Positions 34,901 to 43,849 of a stretch of DNA of 64,000 nucleotides are shown one piece after another (within the stretch, counting starts at the first letter, position 1; each line of letters opens with the position of its first letter). A program made the position numbers and the translations under genes. The notes beneath the pieces are model-generated. The model worked only from the letters and a program-made list of their open reading frames with translations. It had not been told where the DNA came from and did no database searches. The DNA comes from Lunularia cruciata. Taxonomy: Eukaryota > Streptophyta > Marchantiopsida > Lunulariales > Lunulariaceae. The stretch is from positions 26,118,517-26,182,516 of the forward strand of contig OX419755.1 in the NCBI GenBank assembly GCA_948567375.1, read 5' to 3'.

Positions 34901-34953
34901 CCTCTCAATAGTGACATCAATAGCCAGTACAGATGTATGTCACTATTGGGAGG
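34901..34953. repeat. Inverted repeat (17-bp arms) at the right end of the pogo-like element
   Basis: Arms CCTCTCAATAGTGACAT (34901-34917) and ATGTCACTATTGGGAGG (34937-34953) pair with one mismatch across a 19-base spacer. This may be a doubled terminal repeat. Confidence 0.75.
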
Positions 34954-35162
34954 TTTTGCTCTATATGATCAACAAAGCAAATTTTGAAGAAATTGGAGCA
35001 CCACACGTGTACATAACACATACAACCAAAGATCTCGGGGAAGGAATAGTCAAGCTTATTTCTTGTAAATGCCTCCAAATTTATATGTGAGTGAATTCTA
35101 GTTGTTGGTGTGTGATTCATTAAATACAATACACATGAAAAAGCTTCAACTTAATAGACCTT
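34954..35162 (-). pseudogene. Element H integrase, segment downstream of the catalytic core
   Basis: The minus-strand frame includes Y-L-M-N-H-T-P-T-T-R and P-E-I-F-G-C-M-C-Y-V-H-V, the hallmark copia integrase region (compare Y-L-x-N-R-x-P and F-G-C-x-x-Y-x-H). It joins 53434-53795 in frame once E and one AAGG copy are removed, giving H-M-S-K-V-Y and then V-E-A across the site. Confidence 0.8.
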
Positions 35163-35785
35163 TGTCGTGCGTATATACATTGGTACACAACATACATCGC
35201 TGTCAACATCATACACTATAGAAGCACAACTCACACATAAGTCATACATAGACTCTAAAGTGCCACAATAATCAGATTGCTTACCACTCTAAACTCAACT
35301 CAACTCAAATCAATACTTGATCTATCATTCTATAAACTGCCAACAACGGGGCACTAATTACAGTCAAGCCACACCCACTCAAGCATAAAGAATCCAAGTG
35401 ATGCTCACTGTCCTTTGTCCACCATAGCCAGGAACTCGAAGGCTCAACATCAGAGAAGTGAGCTCTCTAGAGCTCACTTTGAAACTATACCCCTTGGACT
35501 TGAGCTAGCACTGAAACCCTAACGGTCCCACTGATGGCACACTTGACGATGGGCCCCACTGTGAAGTCAGTACCCCGAACATGAAATCTGACCGTTGGAA
35601 AGTAGTCTCTGAGAAACTGCTGAAATAACTCTAACTATTATCACTAGAACTCAAGTGTCCGAGCATCTAGATGCGGCACTACAAATGGCGTGACAGCTAT
35701 CGTGCGTATATACATTGCTCACAACATCATACACTATAGAAGCACAACTCACACATAAGTCATACATAGACTCTAAAGTGCCACA
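35163..35785 (-). repeat. 3' LTR of E with extra repeats of about 90-105 bp on both sides of the LTR core
   Basis: The 427-bp core (35269-35695) matches the 5' LTR. On both sides of it lies a direct repeat (outer copy 35163-35268, inner copy about 35696-35785) containing CGTGCGTATATACATTG and TAGACTCTAAAGTGCCACA segments. Neither the 5' LTR of E nor that of E-old has this repeat. The outer copy starts exactly at the CCTT target duplication, so it belonged to the integrated DNA. The inner copy starts directly at the purine tract. Confidence 0.75.
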
Positions 35786-35798
35786 ATCGCCCCCCTAG
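35786..35798 (-). other. Polypurine tract of element E
   Basis: Minus strand CTAGGGGGGCGAT immediately before the TGTGGCAC start of the extended 3' LTR. Confidence 0.65.
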
Positions 35799-35956
35799 CT
35801 GGCGGTTAGGCCCCTCTAACTCCAGATAGCCATCTATTCTAAGTATATGGTATACCCTCTAATGGGCAAAGATCAAGAGGACGGGTGCTATGGAGCCCCA
35901 TCGTTAGTCGCTTGTCTGCAATCTATACCATATAAAGAATGAACTAGCTATAGGTC

Positions 35957-36684
35957 AAGTACATCTAGGACATAACCACTGTCCTTGAGGATCCATTGTG
36001 AGGGGAGGAGTCATACATGCCATATGTGTAATACTCCAAGGACAAGAGAAGAGAGAAAACACAAATTGCACACTCAAAACATTCGATGCCCCAAGGGAGC
36101 ACCTTCTCTTTATTATATAGACAAAGAGGATCTCCTCCAAGGAAGCTCCAACCTAGGATTAGGGACATAGATAGGTGATATGTCAGCAAGCTCCACCCTT
36201 GGATTACTTACTTGGATGGGTGACATGTATTGAGGGGGAGAATCTGCACATTTTTTAGGCCTAATTCATCCGGTTAGGCCTCCGAAATTGCCTTCAAAGA
36301 TTTCGGGCATATTTTGGTTCCTACTCTATTAGAAGAAGTCCCCTTTTGGTGATACCTCTTTCTGATCTGTTTAGTCCATCATGTGTAACATCCTTCCAGA
36401 TGTTACTAAACCAATTCTCACCTTTAAATCATATGTCTAGCTATTGGTTCTAAGGTTCTCAAGTCTATTTCGGTTTCTACCCTATTAGTAGAAGTACTCT
36501 TTTGGTGATACTTCTATCTTATCTATTTTGACCATCATGTATAACATCATTCTAGATGTTACCAAACCAAATTTCACATCTAGATCATATGGCTAGCTCT
36601 TGGTATTATAATATGCCATCCTCTCAAACAGCTATCACACACTAACATAGTAGCAGCTCCACCAGAAGAGCCACATAACATACA
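35957..36684 (-). pseudogene. PHD finger at the C-terminus of E integrase, split by a solo LTR
   Basis: First half (36684-36611): C-M-L-C, then V-C-D-S-C, then R-G-W-H. Second half (36026-35957): M-A-C-M-T-P-P-L, then W-L-C-P-R-C and a TGA one codon later. After removal of 36027-36610 and one ATATG copy, the halves join in frame as W-H-M-A-C, giving the full Cys4-His-Cys3 pattern C-x2-C, C-x2-C, H-x2-C, C-x2-C. PHD fingers bind histone H3 tails. At an integrase C-terminus this could act as a chromodomain does in chromoviruses (inference). Confidence 0.85.
36027..36610 (-). mobile_element. Solo LTR of the G chromovirus family inside E's PHD finger (584 bp)
   Basis: Plus-strand ends TGTAATACT and GGTATTATA, flanked by perfect 5-bp repeats ATATG (36022-36026 and 36611-36615). 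The reverse complement matches the G LTRs, with an internal deletion relative to 29183-29912. Confidence 0.92.
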
Positions 36685-38000
36685 CCTCAAGCCTGCACGT
36701 ACAAGTGCCAAGCTTGGGTCTATAGTACCATCAATGTTTGGGAGGTGGCATGGTGCACAATTGCGCACATGATCCTTGCAAACAACACCATCATGTCCTT
36801 CTAATACAAGGACTCTAGGTGGCAAAACCTCGCACACTCTCAAGATAGTGCGGCATGTAGAAACATCAAGTGTCGTCAGTGCTGTCTGCTGTAGATATAC
36901 ATAGTCACCTGGATGAAATTGATGGATCAAGGGTCTATAACCTCCTCCTCGAATGGTAGCATAGCATAAAGTATCTCTTTGCTGAGCAATCACCAAGTTC
37001 TCAAAGGCCATCGGCATCACTCTCCAAAAGATCTCTGCCCGTTGAGAACATGCGCTCATCCATACATTGGGGTCATCCAAGTCCAAAACTACAATAGTAT
37101 CTTGATGAATGGTTGCAAGTAAATCAGGATCTCATCCATAGATGGAGAGAAGGATGCTAAGGAAGCTTGCCGGCTGAACCAATAGCCCATGGCCAACCAA
37201 GGTAATTGGAGATCCCAATCTCCTAAGTGGCCTCTTTGCAAACCATACTTTTGCAATCCTCTCTTCACCGTCTAAACCACTCTCTCTGCTAAGCCATCTG
37301 CCTCAAGGTGATCTCGGGATGTAGTACGAAGATCAATCAAAGCCTTGTCACACATGACCTGAAACTCCCCCAAGAACTCTGTACCCTGATCAGTCAAAAC
37401 CTCAGCTGGTGCACCAAAATGACTAAGAATTTGATCCAGGAACAAGTAAGTTGTCCCTTCACTAGACTTGTCAGGAAGTGCCACCAACTCAATCCACTTG
37501 GAGAAGTGCTCCACCATCACCAAAACATATTGATGATGTCTCACAGTCAGCGGTAAAGGTCCGGCAAAGTCCAAACTCCAATGGTAACCCAATCCCATGA
37601 TAGGTAATGGGTGTAATTGTGGCGTAGGAGCATTGAATAATGCTCTAACTTCGTCACAAACCACACATCTAGCAACAAACTGCTATACCTTGGTCTGCAT
37701 ACCGCGCCACCAATAATGACTATGGAGTAAGCTATATGTATGCTTTACTCCAAAATGTCCTAGCTCCTCATGAGCATGACGGACCAACTGTGGTCTCTAA
37801 GATGGAAGTGGTACTACTCGCACTCTACCATCCTCCCATACACGCAAAAGGTGTCTACCCTCCAATCTGAACCGTCTGGCTCGCTGAAGAACACGGTCTC
37901 TCTCCTTGGCCCCAACTGTGCCACCCACAACACCAATGCAAAAATAGTCCATCACTAAGACATCATCATGAATGTCTTGCTGAACTACACCAATATCTTC
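36685..38000 (-). pseudogene. Element E integrase
   Basis: Open pieces 37272-37664 and 36685-37086. Core motifs: W-S-L-D-F-A-G-P (first Asp), L-T-D-Q-G-T-E-F (second) and D-G-L-A-E-R-V-V (Glu). A G-D-Y-V-Y-L-Q segment near 36890 is the usual post-core SH3-like region, leading into the PHD finger. The pieces are in different frames and stops are present, so it is inactive. Confidence 0.83.
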
Positions 38001-39500
38001 ACTCTCTGGATATGTGACCTCAATAACTCCTCTCGTATGCGTTGAGAGAGATACCACCAAAGTCTCTACAAATATACACAGAAAGGCCAATGCATGCCAA
38101 CTTGGCACCATCTCCTCATCTGTCTCACCATGCCAACGTGCTCCGGTCTGATCCTGCTGGCTGGGACATAGGTTTCTACTCAACCCATCTGCATCACGGT
38201 TCACCACTCCAAGTCTGTGAACAACCATGAAATCATATTCCTATAAAATTAGAGCCCATCGTGCAAGCTTCCCTAAAAGCTTGTCGGACTCCATCGACCA
38301 CTTCAGCGGCTGATGATCAGTGATGAGAGTGAAGGGATTACCAAATAGGTAACATCAAAAATGTGTTATTGCCCAAACTGCTGCCAAGCACTCTCCCTCA
38401 TATGAACTATACTTTGCCTCCGCTGAATTGTTGGAGCGACTAGCATAGGCCACCACAAACTCCTTCTCCTCATCATCATGTTGGGTGAGCACCGCTCCAA
38501 GCCCCAACATACTCCAATCAGAGTGAACCTGAAATGGTCATCCTCTAATCGGTCTCCTCAAAATAAGAGCAGATGTCAACCTCTCCTTGAGCTCTACAAA
38601 AGCTCTCTCCTACTCATCTCCCCAACACCACTCTTGTGTAAGCTTGGTCAGCTTCGTCAAGGCCTTGGCAATGGCACTAAATCCTCTAACATAGCGGCGA
38701 TAGAAGTTTGCCAAATCAAGGAATGCCCGCACTCTGCTCACATCTATAGGCCAAGGAATACGTGCAATAGCCTCCACCTTGGTCTGCTGGACACCAAGTC
38801 CTCCGGGGTAGATAGTGTGACCCAAATACTCAACCTGCTCGTAGAAGAACCTACACTTCCCAGGATGTAATTTGAGTCCATGAGATCTCAACCTCTCAAA
38901 CACCTCCAACAATTGTCTCTCATGCTCCTCCACAGTAGTGCTATAAACCAAAATGTCATAAATAGAGCACCGAGCAAAATCCAATCCAGCTAGGATCCTA
39001 TCCATGACCCTCTAGAACTCAGCAGGAGTGTTCTTTAACCCAAATGGTAAGAACTTCCATTGATATAGCACATCCTTGCCGTGAGGATCAATAGCCCAAA
39101 ATGTTGTCTTGGACTTATCCTCCTCCCTGATCGGCAACTGATGATATCCCGCTCGAAGATCCAAAGTACTGAAGACCTTTGCATGCCCAATCGCATCAAA
39201 AATCTCCTCCGGTGTAGGCATGGCATACCAATCAGCCTTGGTCTATCGGTTGATAGGACGGTAATCTCCACACATCTGCCTATCTGTATAGTTGCCATGC
39301 ATATCCTTCTTGGCTGGCATCAATGTCGTTGATGCATACTCTCCATGTGAAATCTCCACCAACCCAGCCTCAAAAAGGTCACTACTCCGGCTCTGAATCA
39401 ATGTCCTCTCCATATCACTATATCGATAAGGACATCAAAAAACTGGTGTGTTGCTAGTCAGCTCAATCCGTATACCATGTCCCTTTAGAGCACCCAAATC
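38001..39500 (-). pseudogene. Element E reverse transcriptase and RNase H
   Basis: RT from about 39300: M-C-G-D-Y-R-P-I-N, F-S-T-L-D-L-R-A-G-Y-H-Q, L-P-F-G-L-K-N-T-P-A-E-F. The active-site loop reads C-S-I-Y-D-I-L-V-Y (about 38960) where Y-I-D-D is required, so the first catalytic Asp is lost. RNase H follows, with T-D-H-Q-P-L-K-W (about 38310) and N-R-D-A-D-G-L-S-R (about 38190). Stops occur between pieces. RT loops resemble other gypsy RTs but differ clearly from A and C. Confidence 0.85.
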
Positions 39501-40081
39501 CTTCATACTGAAGGCAAAACAACTCGTGTGACTCCTCAAGAACCTCCAAACCCTCTGTCTTTCCTCTCCAATAAGCTTGGGTCCAAGATCTGGCTCCCAA
39601 GTATCCTCTGTAACTGTAGTAGGAGTGGAAGACGTACTGACTAGTTGCTACACTGGGCTCTTGGGAGCAATAGTGTCATGCTCCCAACCACTAGAGGTCC
39701 CAACCTCTATGTGAAAAACTCCCTCCACTTTGGCTGCAAGCTCCACACGTCCTCTAGCTGCATCCCAAGTGGACCAAGGGTGTAATCCAAGTAGCCCACG
39801 CTCACCTGGATGGACTCCAAGTAGGCCACTCTCCCTAGTAGCTACTAGATATGTCCCAAGAATACCATGTCCACTTGGTCCATCGCCCCCAACATGTGCC
39901 TGAATCGTCTCGATAGGCACAGGGCTCACAAGTGTCCGAGTGGTGATGCCTATCAAGCGCATCCTACGCTACTCTGCCAAGCCAAGGCTCATAATCCAGG
40001 TCAAACAGTTCAGGTCCATATCCACACCTGACGCCTAGATGCCTCTGACACTACTGGAATAGCGGTAATATTGGTGCAAAA
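39501..40081 (-). other. Linker between methyltransferase and RT of E
   Basis: An open piece (39648-39962) lies in the RT frame, so a frameshift separates it from the methyltransferase. It contains a near-duplicate G-L-L-G-V-H-P / G-L-L-G-L-H-P pair, low in complexity. No domain recognised. Confidence 0.5.
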
Positions 40082-40925
40082 ACCCATTGCATGCTCTCTC
40101 TCATCAGCATTGGGCTCCACCAACTACTGTAACTGTGAGTCCCAAACAAGTACAGGTCCTCCCTCTCAAAAAGCATGAGAGCCTCGGAAACTCATGAGTG
40201 TGGGAAATGTAGCTCTAGGCTGTCCAACTAGGTTCACCACTACCATAGGTGACCTATCAGCCACTACCACTGTCTGAGACTGACGCCCAACATCCAAGAT
40301 ATCATCAACAAGAATGTGGTCCAATCACTGAATCCCATCATAAGCACGCTGTAGAACCTCTTTGGGTAAGAGGTTTGTCCATCAAAGATGAAGACGATGA
40401 GCCCGTGATCCCACTCTAGCTGCATCTAACAATACAGTAGGTCCTATCCAAGAATGGACCTGATGTGTATTCGCCACCACTCTAGTGCGAGAATCACCCA
40501 TCAAAGGAATGTTCTCTAAAAGGTAAGCTAGAGAAACAGACTGATGAACCTGGAGATGTCGTAGTATCAGTAACATCTCCCACAACACACCAGAACAAGG
40601 ATCCTGAAGACCTAATCCTCTACCATCACGTGTATGTCCCTGACATGGCCATCCAGAAATCACCAAGTGAATAGGCCCATGTCTCTCTAGGTCATGCGCC
40701 CCCAATAAGGAAATGTCTCCTGGTAGGACCTTCTGGTAACCTCTGATTGCTAACATTGGTAATAACTTCGGATACCAATAGGCCAAGTGTGCCACATGAT
40801 GTAGAGAGACTTGCCTAGCAGTCTCATCTCTCTCTACATACAAGTACCTCTGTACTCGGATACCCGCCTATAACACCGTAGCTAGTCTGGTACTGATCCC
40901 ACCAAACAACTCCAATAGGCATATC
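40082..40925 (-). pseudogene. Cytosine-5 DNA methyltransferase domain (DNMT3-like) within E pol
   Basis: One frame throughout, broken only by stops (TAG 40868-40870, TGA 40382-40384 and a few further on). Motif I E-L-F-G-G-I-S (40892-40912). An acidic V-E-R-D-E-T segment (about 40835). Motif IV L-V-I-S-G-W-P-C-Q with the catalytic Cys at 40643-40645. Motif VI L-L-E-N-I (40508-40522). Motif VIII A-R-V-G-S-R-A-H-R (about 40400-40425). A target-recognition-like F-P-T-L-M-S-F-R-G-S-H-A-F. Motif IX/X E-R-E-H-A-M-G-F near 40082-40110. The motif order is canonical and the spacing and wording are closest to DNMT3, which methylates cytosine de novo. It sits between protease and RT of the same element. 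Confidence 0.88.
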
Positions 40926-41576
40926 CCCTCTACTGGATATTGCCAAGCAATGAGTGTGGTATCCAGAGGTGTCAAAGCAATCACCTTTGGAGGCTCATCC
41001 TCACACTCATCTCTTGATGGTACGAAGGCTCCACTCCAAGCCTGTTGCACCAACTGATCTGCATGCTGCTGCAATGCCTCCTCTGAACTCCATAATGGAA
41101 CATCCAAGGTGGATGGAACAATCCCACTTGTACTCCAAAGCCGAGTGATCTCCTCTGGTACTAGAGTATCCTTTGCATGGGCGTTCCTCTCCAAAAAGTC
41201 ACCAGGCCAAGTAATTGCACCACTGAAAGCTAAAACTGATGATGCCATGGTCCCGGACTGTAGTGAGCCAAGACTGCCACTATTGAAGCGTACTAGTAGG
41301 CGACATACCCATCCCTCACCAGACTGCCAACCAGGTCTATAAGACGCTATCTCCTCCCAATAGTCAATGCTGAAACCCATGGGGTATAACATTGCTCCCC
41401 CAACAATCACATCATATGACTCAGCTATCGTTGCAATAGCCTGAGCTCTCACCACCGAGCTATCAATCAGATGACCAGGCTGAACTTGGACAACAAGCTC
41501 TCCACGTGTGATGTACTGTGTCAAACCACCACCTAGAGATGTCTGGATCTGAAATGGACACCTCTCCACATCGGTC
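40926..41576 (-). pseudogene. Element E pol: protease C-terminal part and spacer before the methyltransferase
   Basis: Open without a stop from the A insertion site down to the TAG at 40868. It continues the protease begun at 49418-49560 after A is removed. The segment with L-I-D-S-S and V-I-V-G-G-A (about 41380-41460) looks like the C-terminal half of an aspartic protease fold. The following W-/S-rich region has no recognised domain. Confidence 0.6.
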
Positions 41577-42269
41577 TGTAACACCCATTTGTGCATGTGT
41601 GTGGTATTGTGATATTTAGCTTGGTATTACAAGTACTTAAGAGATATTATTTATATAGAGATAAAGGATGGTTCTATGTTAGTCATGGTTAGCTAAAGTT
41701 AGTCATAGCTAAGATAGATGGGACCTTACTTTAGAGGAAGTAGAAAAGATGAGCACCACTATTTTGGATTTTAGTGTGTTGACTTGGTATTATTCCTAGG
41801 TGTTTGGCTTTGGGGAAAGAGTTGAGAACTCTTGGGCCCGCAAGCCTTTTTGTTTTGGATTCTTCTTTAGTCCAAGGATAGCCCATGTGAAGGAATCCTT
41901 GCTTTAGTGGTTGGGTCAAGATAAGACCACATGCTTAGGGGAATATGCCCATGTGAATGGATATTCCTTTCTACTTTTTGACTTTACTTGACTTTTAGTC
42001 TAGTAACTTGAGTTACTACGGTAATTAGTAACTTTGGTACGTAACTATTTCACAAGTATATAAACAAGGAGTGAGGAGGTATTCATCATCCTTTCATTTT
42101 GCAACTATCTCTCTCTCATTGAGTTCTCTAGTGAGCAATGTCTTGAGTCTTGGAGTGTTAGCCTTGGAGGAGTATGATGGAGTTGGGGTTCCTTGCCTTC
42201 TTAGTCCATGGTGCGCTACCATAATAGCCATCAGAGGTTCATCCTGAGTGAGAGACAGGCCGGCTCACA
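41577..42269 (+). repeat. 5' LTR of element A (693 bp)
   Basis: Starts TGTAACACCC, ends GGCTCACA. It contains two candidate TATA segments, TTTATATAGAG near 41648 and GTATATAAACAAGG near 42055. The second is better placed for a transcription start. Confidence 0.96.
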
Positions 42270-42273
42270 TTTT

Positions 42274-42290
42274 TGGTTCCGTTGCCGGGA
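42274..42290 (+). other. Primer binding site of element A
   Basis: TGGTTCCGTTGCCGGGA begins 4 bases after the LTR. It resembles the tRNA-Asp site used by Athila/Tat elements, differing at two internal bases and at the last one. A different tRNA is possible. Confidence 0.6.
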
Positions 42291-42310
42291 CCTCTCTAGA
42301 AGGCAAGATA

Positions 42311-42481
42311 ATGTTCCGCGTCCAATTCTACATTAGGCAGAAGGAGGCTATGAGAGCTCACTTGGAGAGAACATTAGGAGAGGAGAGGGCTGAACTTATG
42401 TTAGAGAACCAAGATCCATTTGTATACCCTGTAGTTCATTATGATGTCTTTGAGGTGATTTTGTACATCTTGTACACATGA
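42311..42481 (+). CDS. 56-residue leader ORF of element A
   Basis: ATG 42311 (M-F-R-V-Q-F-Y-I-R-Q-K-E-A), stop TGA at 42479-42481, just after the primer site. Charged middle and a hydrophobic C-terminus (V-I-L-Y-I-L-Y-T). The same-length frame is kept in the old element B. No known domain. It may encode a small protein or act as an upstream ORF that limits gag translation. Confidence 0.35.
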   Translation: MFRVQFYIRQKEAMRAHLERTLGEERAELMLENQDPFVYPVVHYDVFEVILYILYT

Positions 42482-43129
42482 GAGGAATTGGAGAGATTGT
42501 GTGAGGTGGATTGCAGATTTTGGGGATTAAGGTGATTTTGGGCAAAATCTCAAGTTTGAGATCTGGACTTGAGATTTCTACACATGATAGCTTGGGTTAT
42601 CTTTCAGTTAGCACACTTGAAATTATTGAGAGAGCTTCTATGCGCACTGGGCTAGAATTTTTGAAAGTTGATAGGGTAAAGTGCTCCCGCAACTGCATGC
42701 TCTCTGGAAAATTGTACAGAGTCTGCCATTTCTTCAATGTTTAGTGAATTGTCCTGAAAATTTCCAAGAAAATTCAGTGCATTGTATCCTACCTGGTGCC
42801 ACAAAAATTAGAGAGAGATCATTTTTGCGCAGTGCGTTATGAGTTTTTGAAGTGAGGGGGGTGGTTTTCAGACCAAATCTGAAATATGGGTGCTGAATAG
42901 AAAGGTGTCTAGGCCAAATGGCTCGATGAAAAGATCTAAAATTTTGCAGGGAGGGACGCCCTAGAGTTGTGATCAAGTGTGGAAAATTTCAGAGGACTGT
43001 GACATATTAGTTGGGAGATTTGAGTGACATTGTGAGGAAGGGTCAATTCTGCAGAGTGGAGATCTCATGCATGAGAAGTTTGAGATCAACAAAAAGCATG
43101 TTTGAGTGTTTAGATTCATCTTGGGGAAC

Positions 43130-43603
43130 ATGGAGAGTCATCAAGAGTGGAAATTGAGATTATGCAAGGTTCCCCAAGGGTTTGAGGTGATTGTAGGGGT
43201 GGATTTGAGGAAAAGAGAGTTTACAATAGAATTTGAAGAGAGTGTTGAGAGGATCCAAAAACCTACACCACTTGGAGGAAAGAGTGAGTCTAAGTGCTTT
43301 CTATGTGGAGAGAAGGGACATAAGGCAAGTTCATGTCCATTGACCTTTGAGAGCAAGAGATTGAGGGAAAGGAGAGGCTTACTTGACTTGGGTTTGCATG
43401 TTGGACCTTCTTCACCAAGATTGGGAGGGAGAAGATCTAAGACCAAGGAGTTGTGTGAGGTTTGTGGAGTTGAAGGACTTCCAAAAGGACATGAGTGTAG
43501 TGGAGTAAAAGCACTTTTGGAAACTTTGGTGAAGGATCTTGGAGAGAGTCTTAGTACAGCTACAGAAATACTACCACCTTCATCAGCTAGTTCTCAAGAT
43601 TAG
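43130..43603 (+). CDS. Accessory zinc-knuckle protein upstream of gag in element A (157 aa)
   Basis: ATG 43130 (M-E-S-H-Q-E-W), TAG at 43601-43603, about 250 bases before gag. It holds a canonical CCHC knuckle C56-x2-C59-x4-H64-x4-C69 and a second cluster C109-x2-C112-x8-H121-x-C123. In between it is basic (R/K-rich, about residues 80-105). It is separate from Gag, which has its own knuckle. A decayed copy lies at the same place in B, so the ORF belongs to the family. Likely nucleic-acid binding. Function unknown. Confidence 0.7.
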   Translation: MESHQEWKLRLCKVPQGFEVIVGVDLRKREFTIEFEESVERIQKPTPLGGKSESKCFLCGEKGHKASSCPLTFESKRLRERRGLLDLGLHVGPSSPRLGGRRSKTKELCEVCGVEGLPKGHECSGVKALLETLVKDLGESLSTATEILPPSSASSQD

Positions 43604-43789
43604 TGATGGAGATAATCTTTCAACTTATGGATAAACTATCCATGAGAGTTAGATTAATATGCACTCTAGGATTTGATGTTGCTATAGAAATCTTGGAGCA
43701 ACCTGAACCTTTTGTGTTCCCTAGAGTGGATTATTCTCAGATGGTGTTAGTCATGTATATACTCTATTAGTAATAGAGTGAGAGAAAAG

Positions 43790-43815
43790 AAAAAAAAAAA
43801 AAAAAAAAAAAAAAA
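43790..43815 (+). repeat. Run of 26 A just upstream of gag in element A
   Basis: Uninterrupted poly(A) 35 bases before the Gag-Pol ATG. In B the same place holds only short A/G runs, so this is a slippage expansion or a sequencing-sensitive tract. Confidence 0.85.
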
Positions 43816-43849
43816 TTTTGAGAGAAAAGAAAGATAGTGAGGGGTTAAG

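Larger units (their letters stand above)
32455..34953 (-). mobile_element. Pogo/Tigger-like DNA transposon, decayed (about 2.5 kb)
   Basis: Bounded by the transposase frame and by copia element H on the right, whose integrase frame stops at about 34954. The right end has CCTCCCAATAGTGACAT (reading inward). The left side has AATAGTGACAT at 32462-32472 in the orientation expected of an inverted terminal repeat. The match is short, so the boundaries, especially the left one, are uncertain. No clear TA duplication seen. The total size fits the Tigger class. Confidence 0.5.

Noticed and set aside
35163-35785. A miniature LTR element (TRIM) formed by the two ~100-bp repeats at E's left end
   Set aside because: The material between them is exactly E's LTR core, and the TSD and copia frame assign the outer repeat to E's terminus.
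40082-40925. Methyltransferase as an independent host gene
   Set aside because: It lies in frame with gag and protease on the same strand, between protease and RT. E-old carries its start in the same position, so it belongs to the element.
42248-42310. Longer version of the A leader ORF starting inside the LTR
   Set aside because: That start is GTG within the LTR. The first ATG is at 42311, after the primer site.
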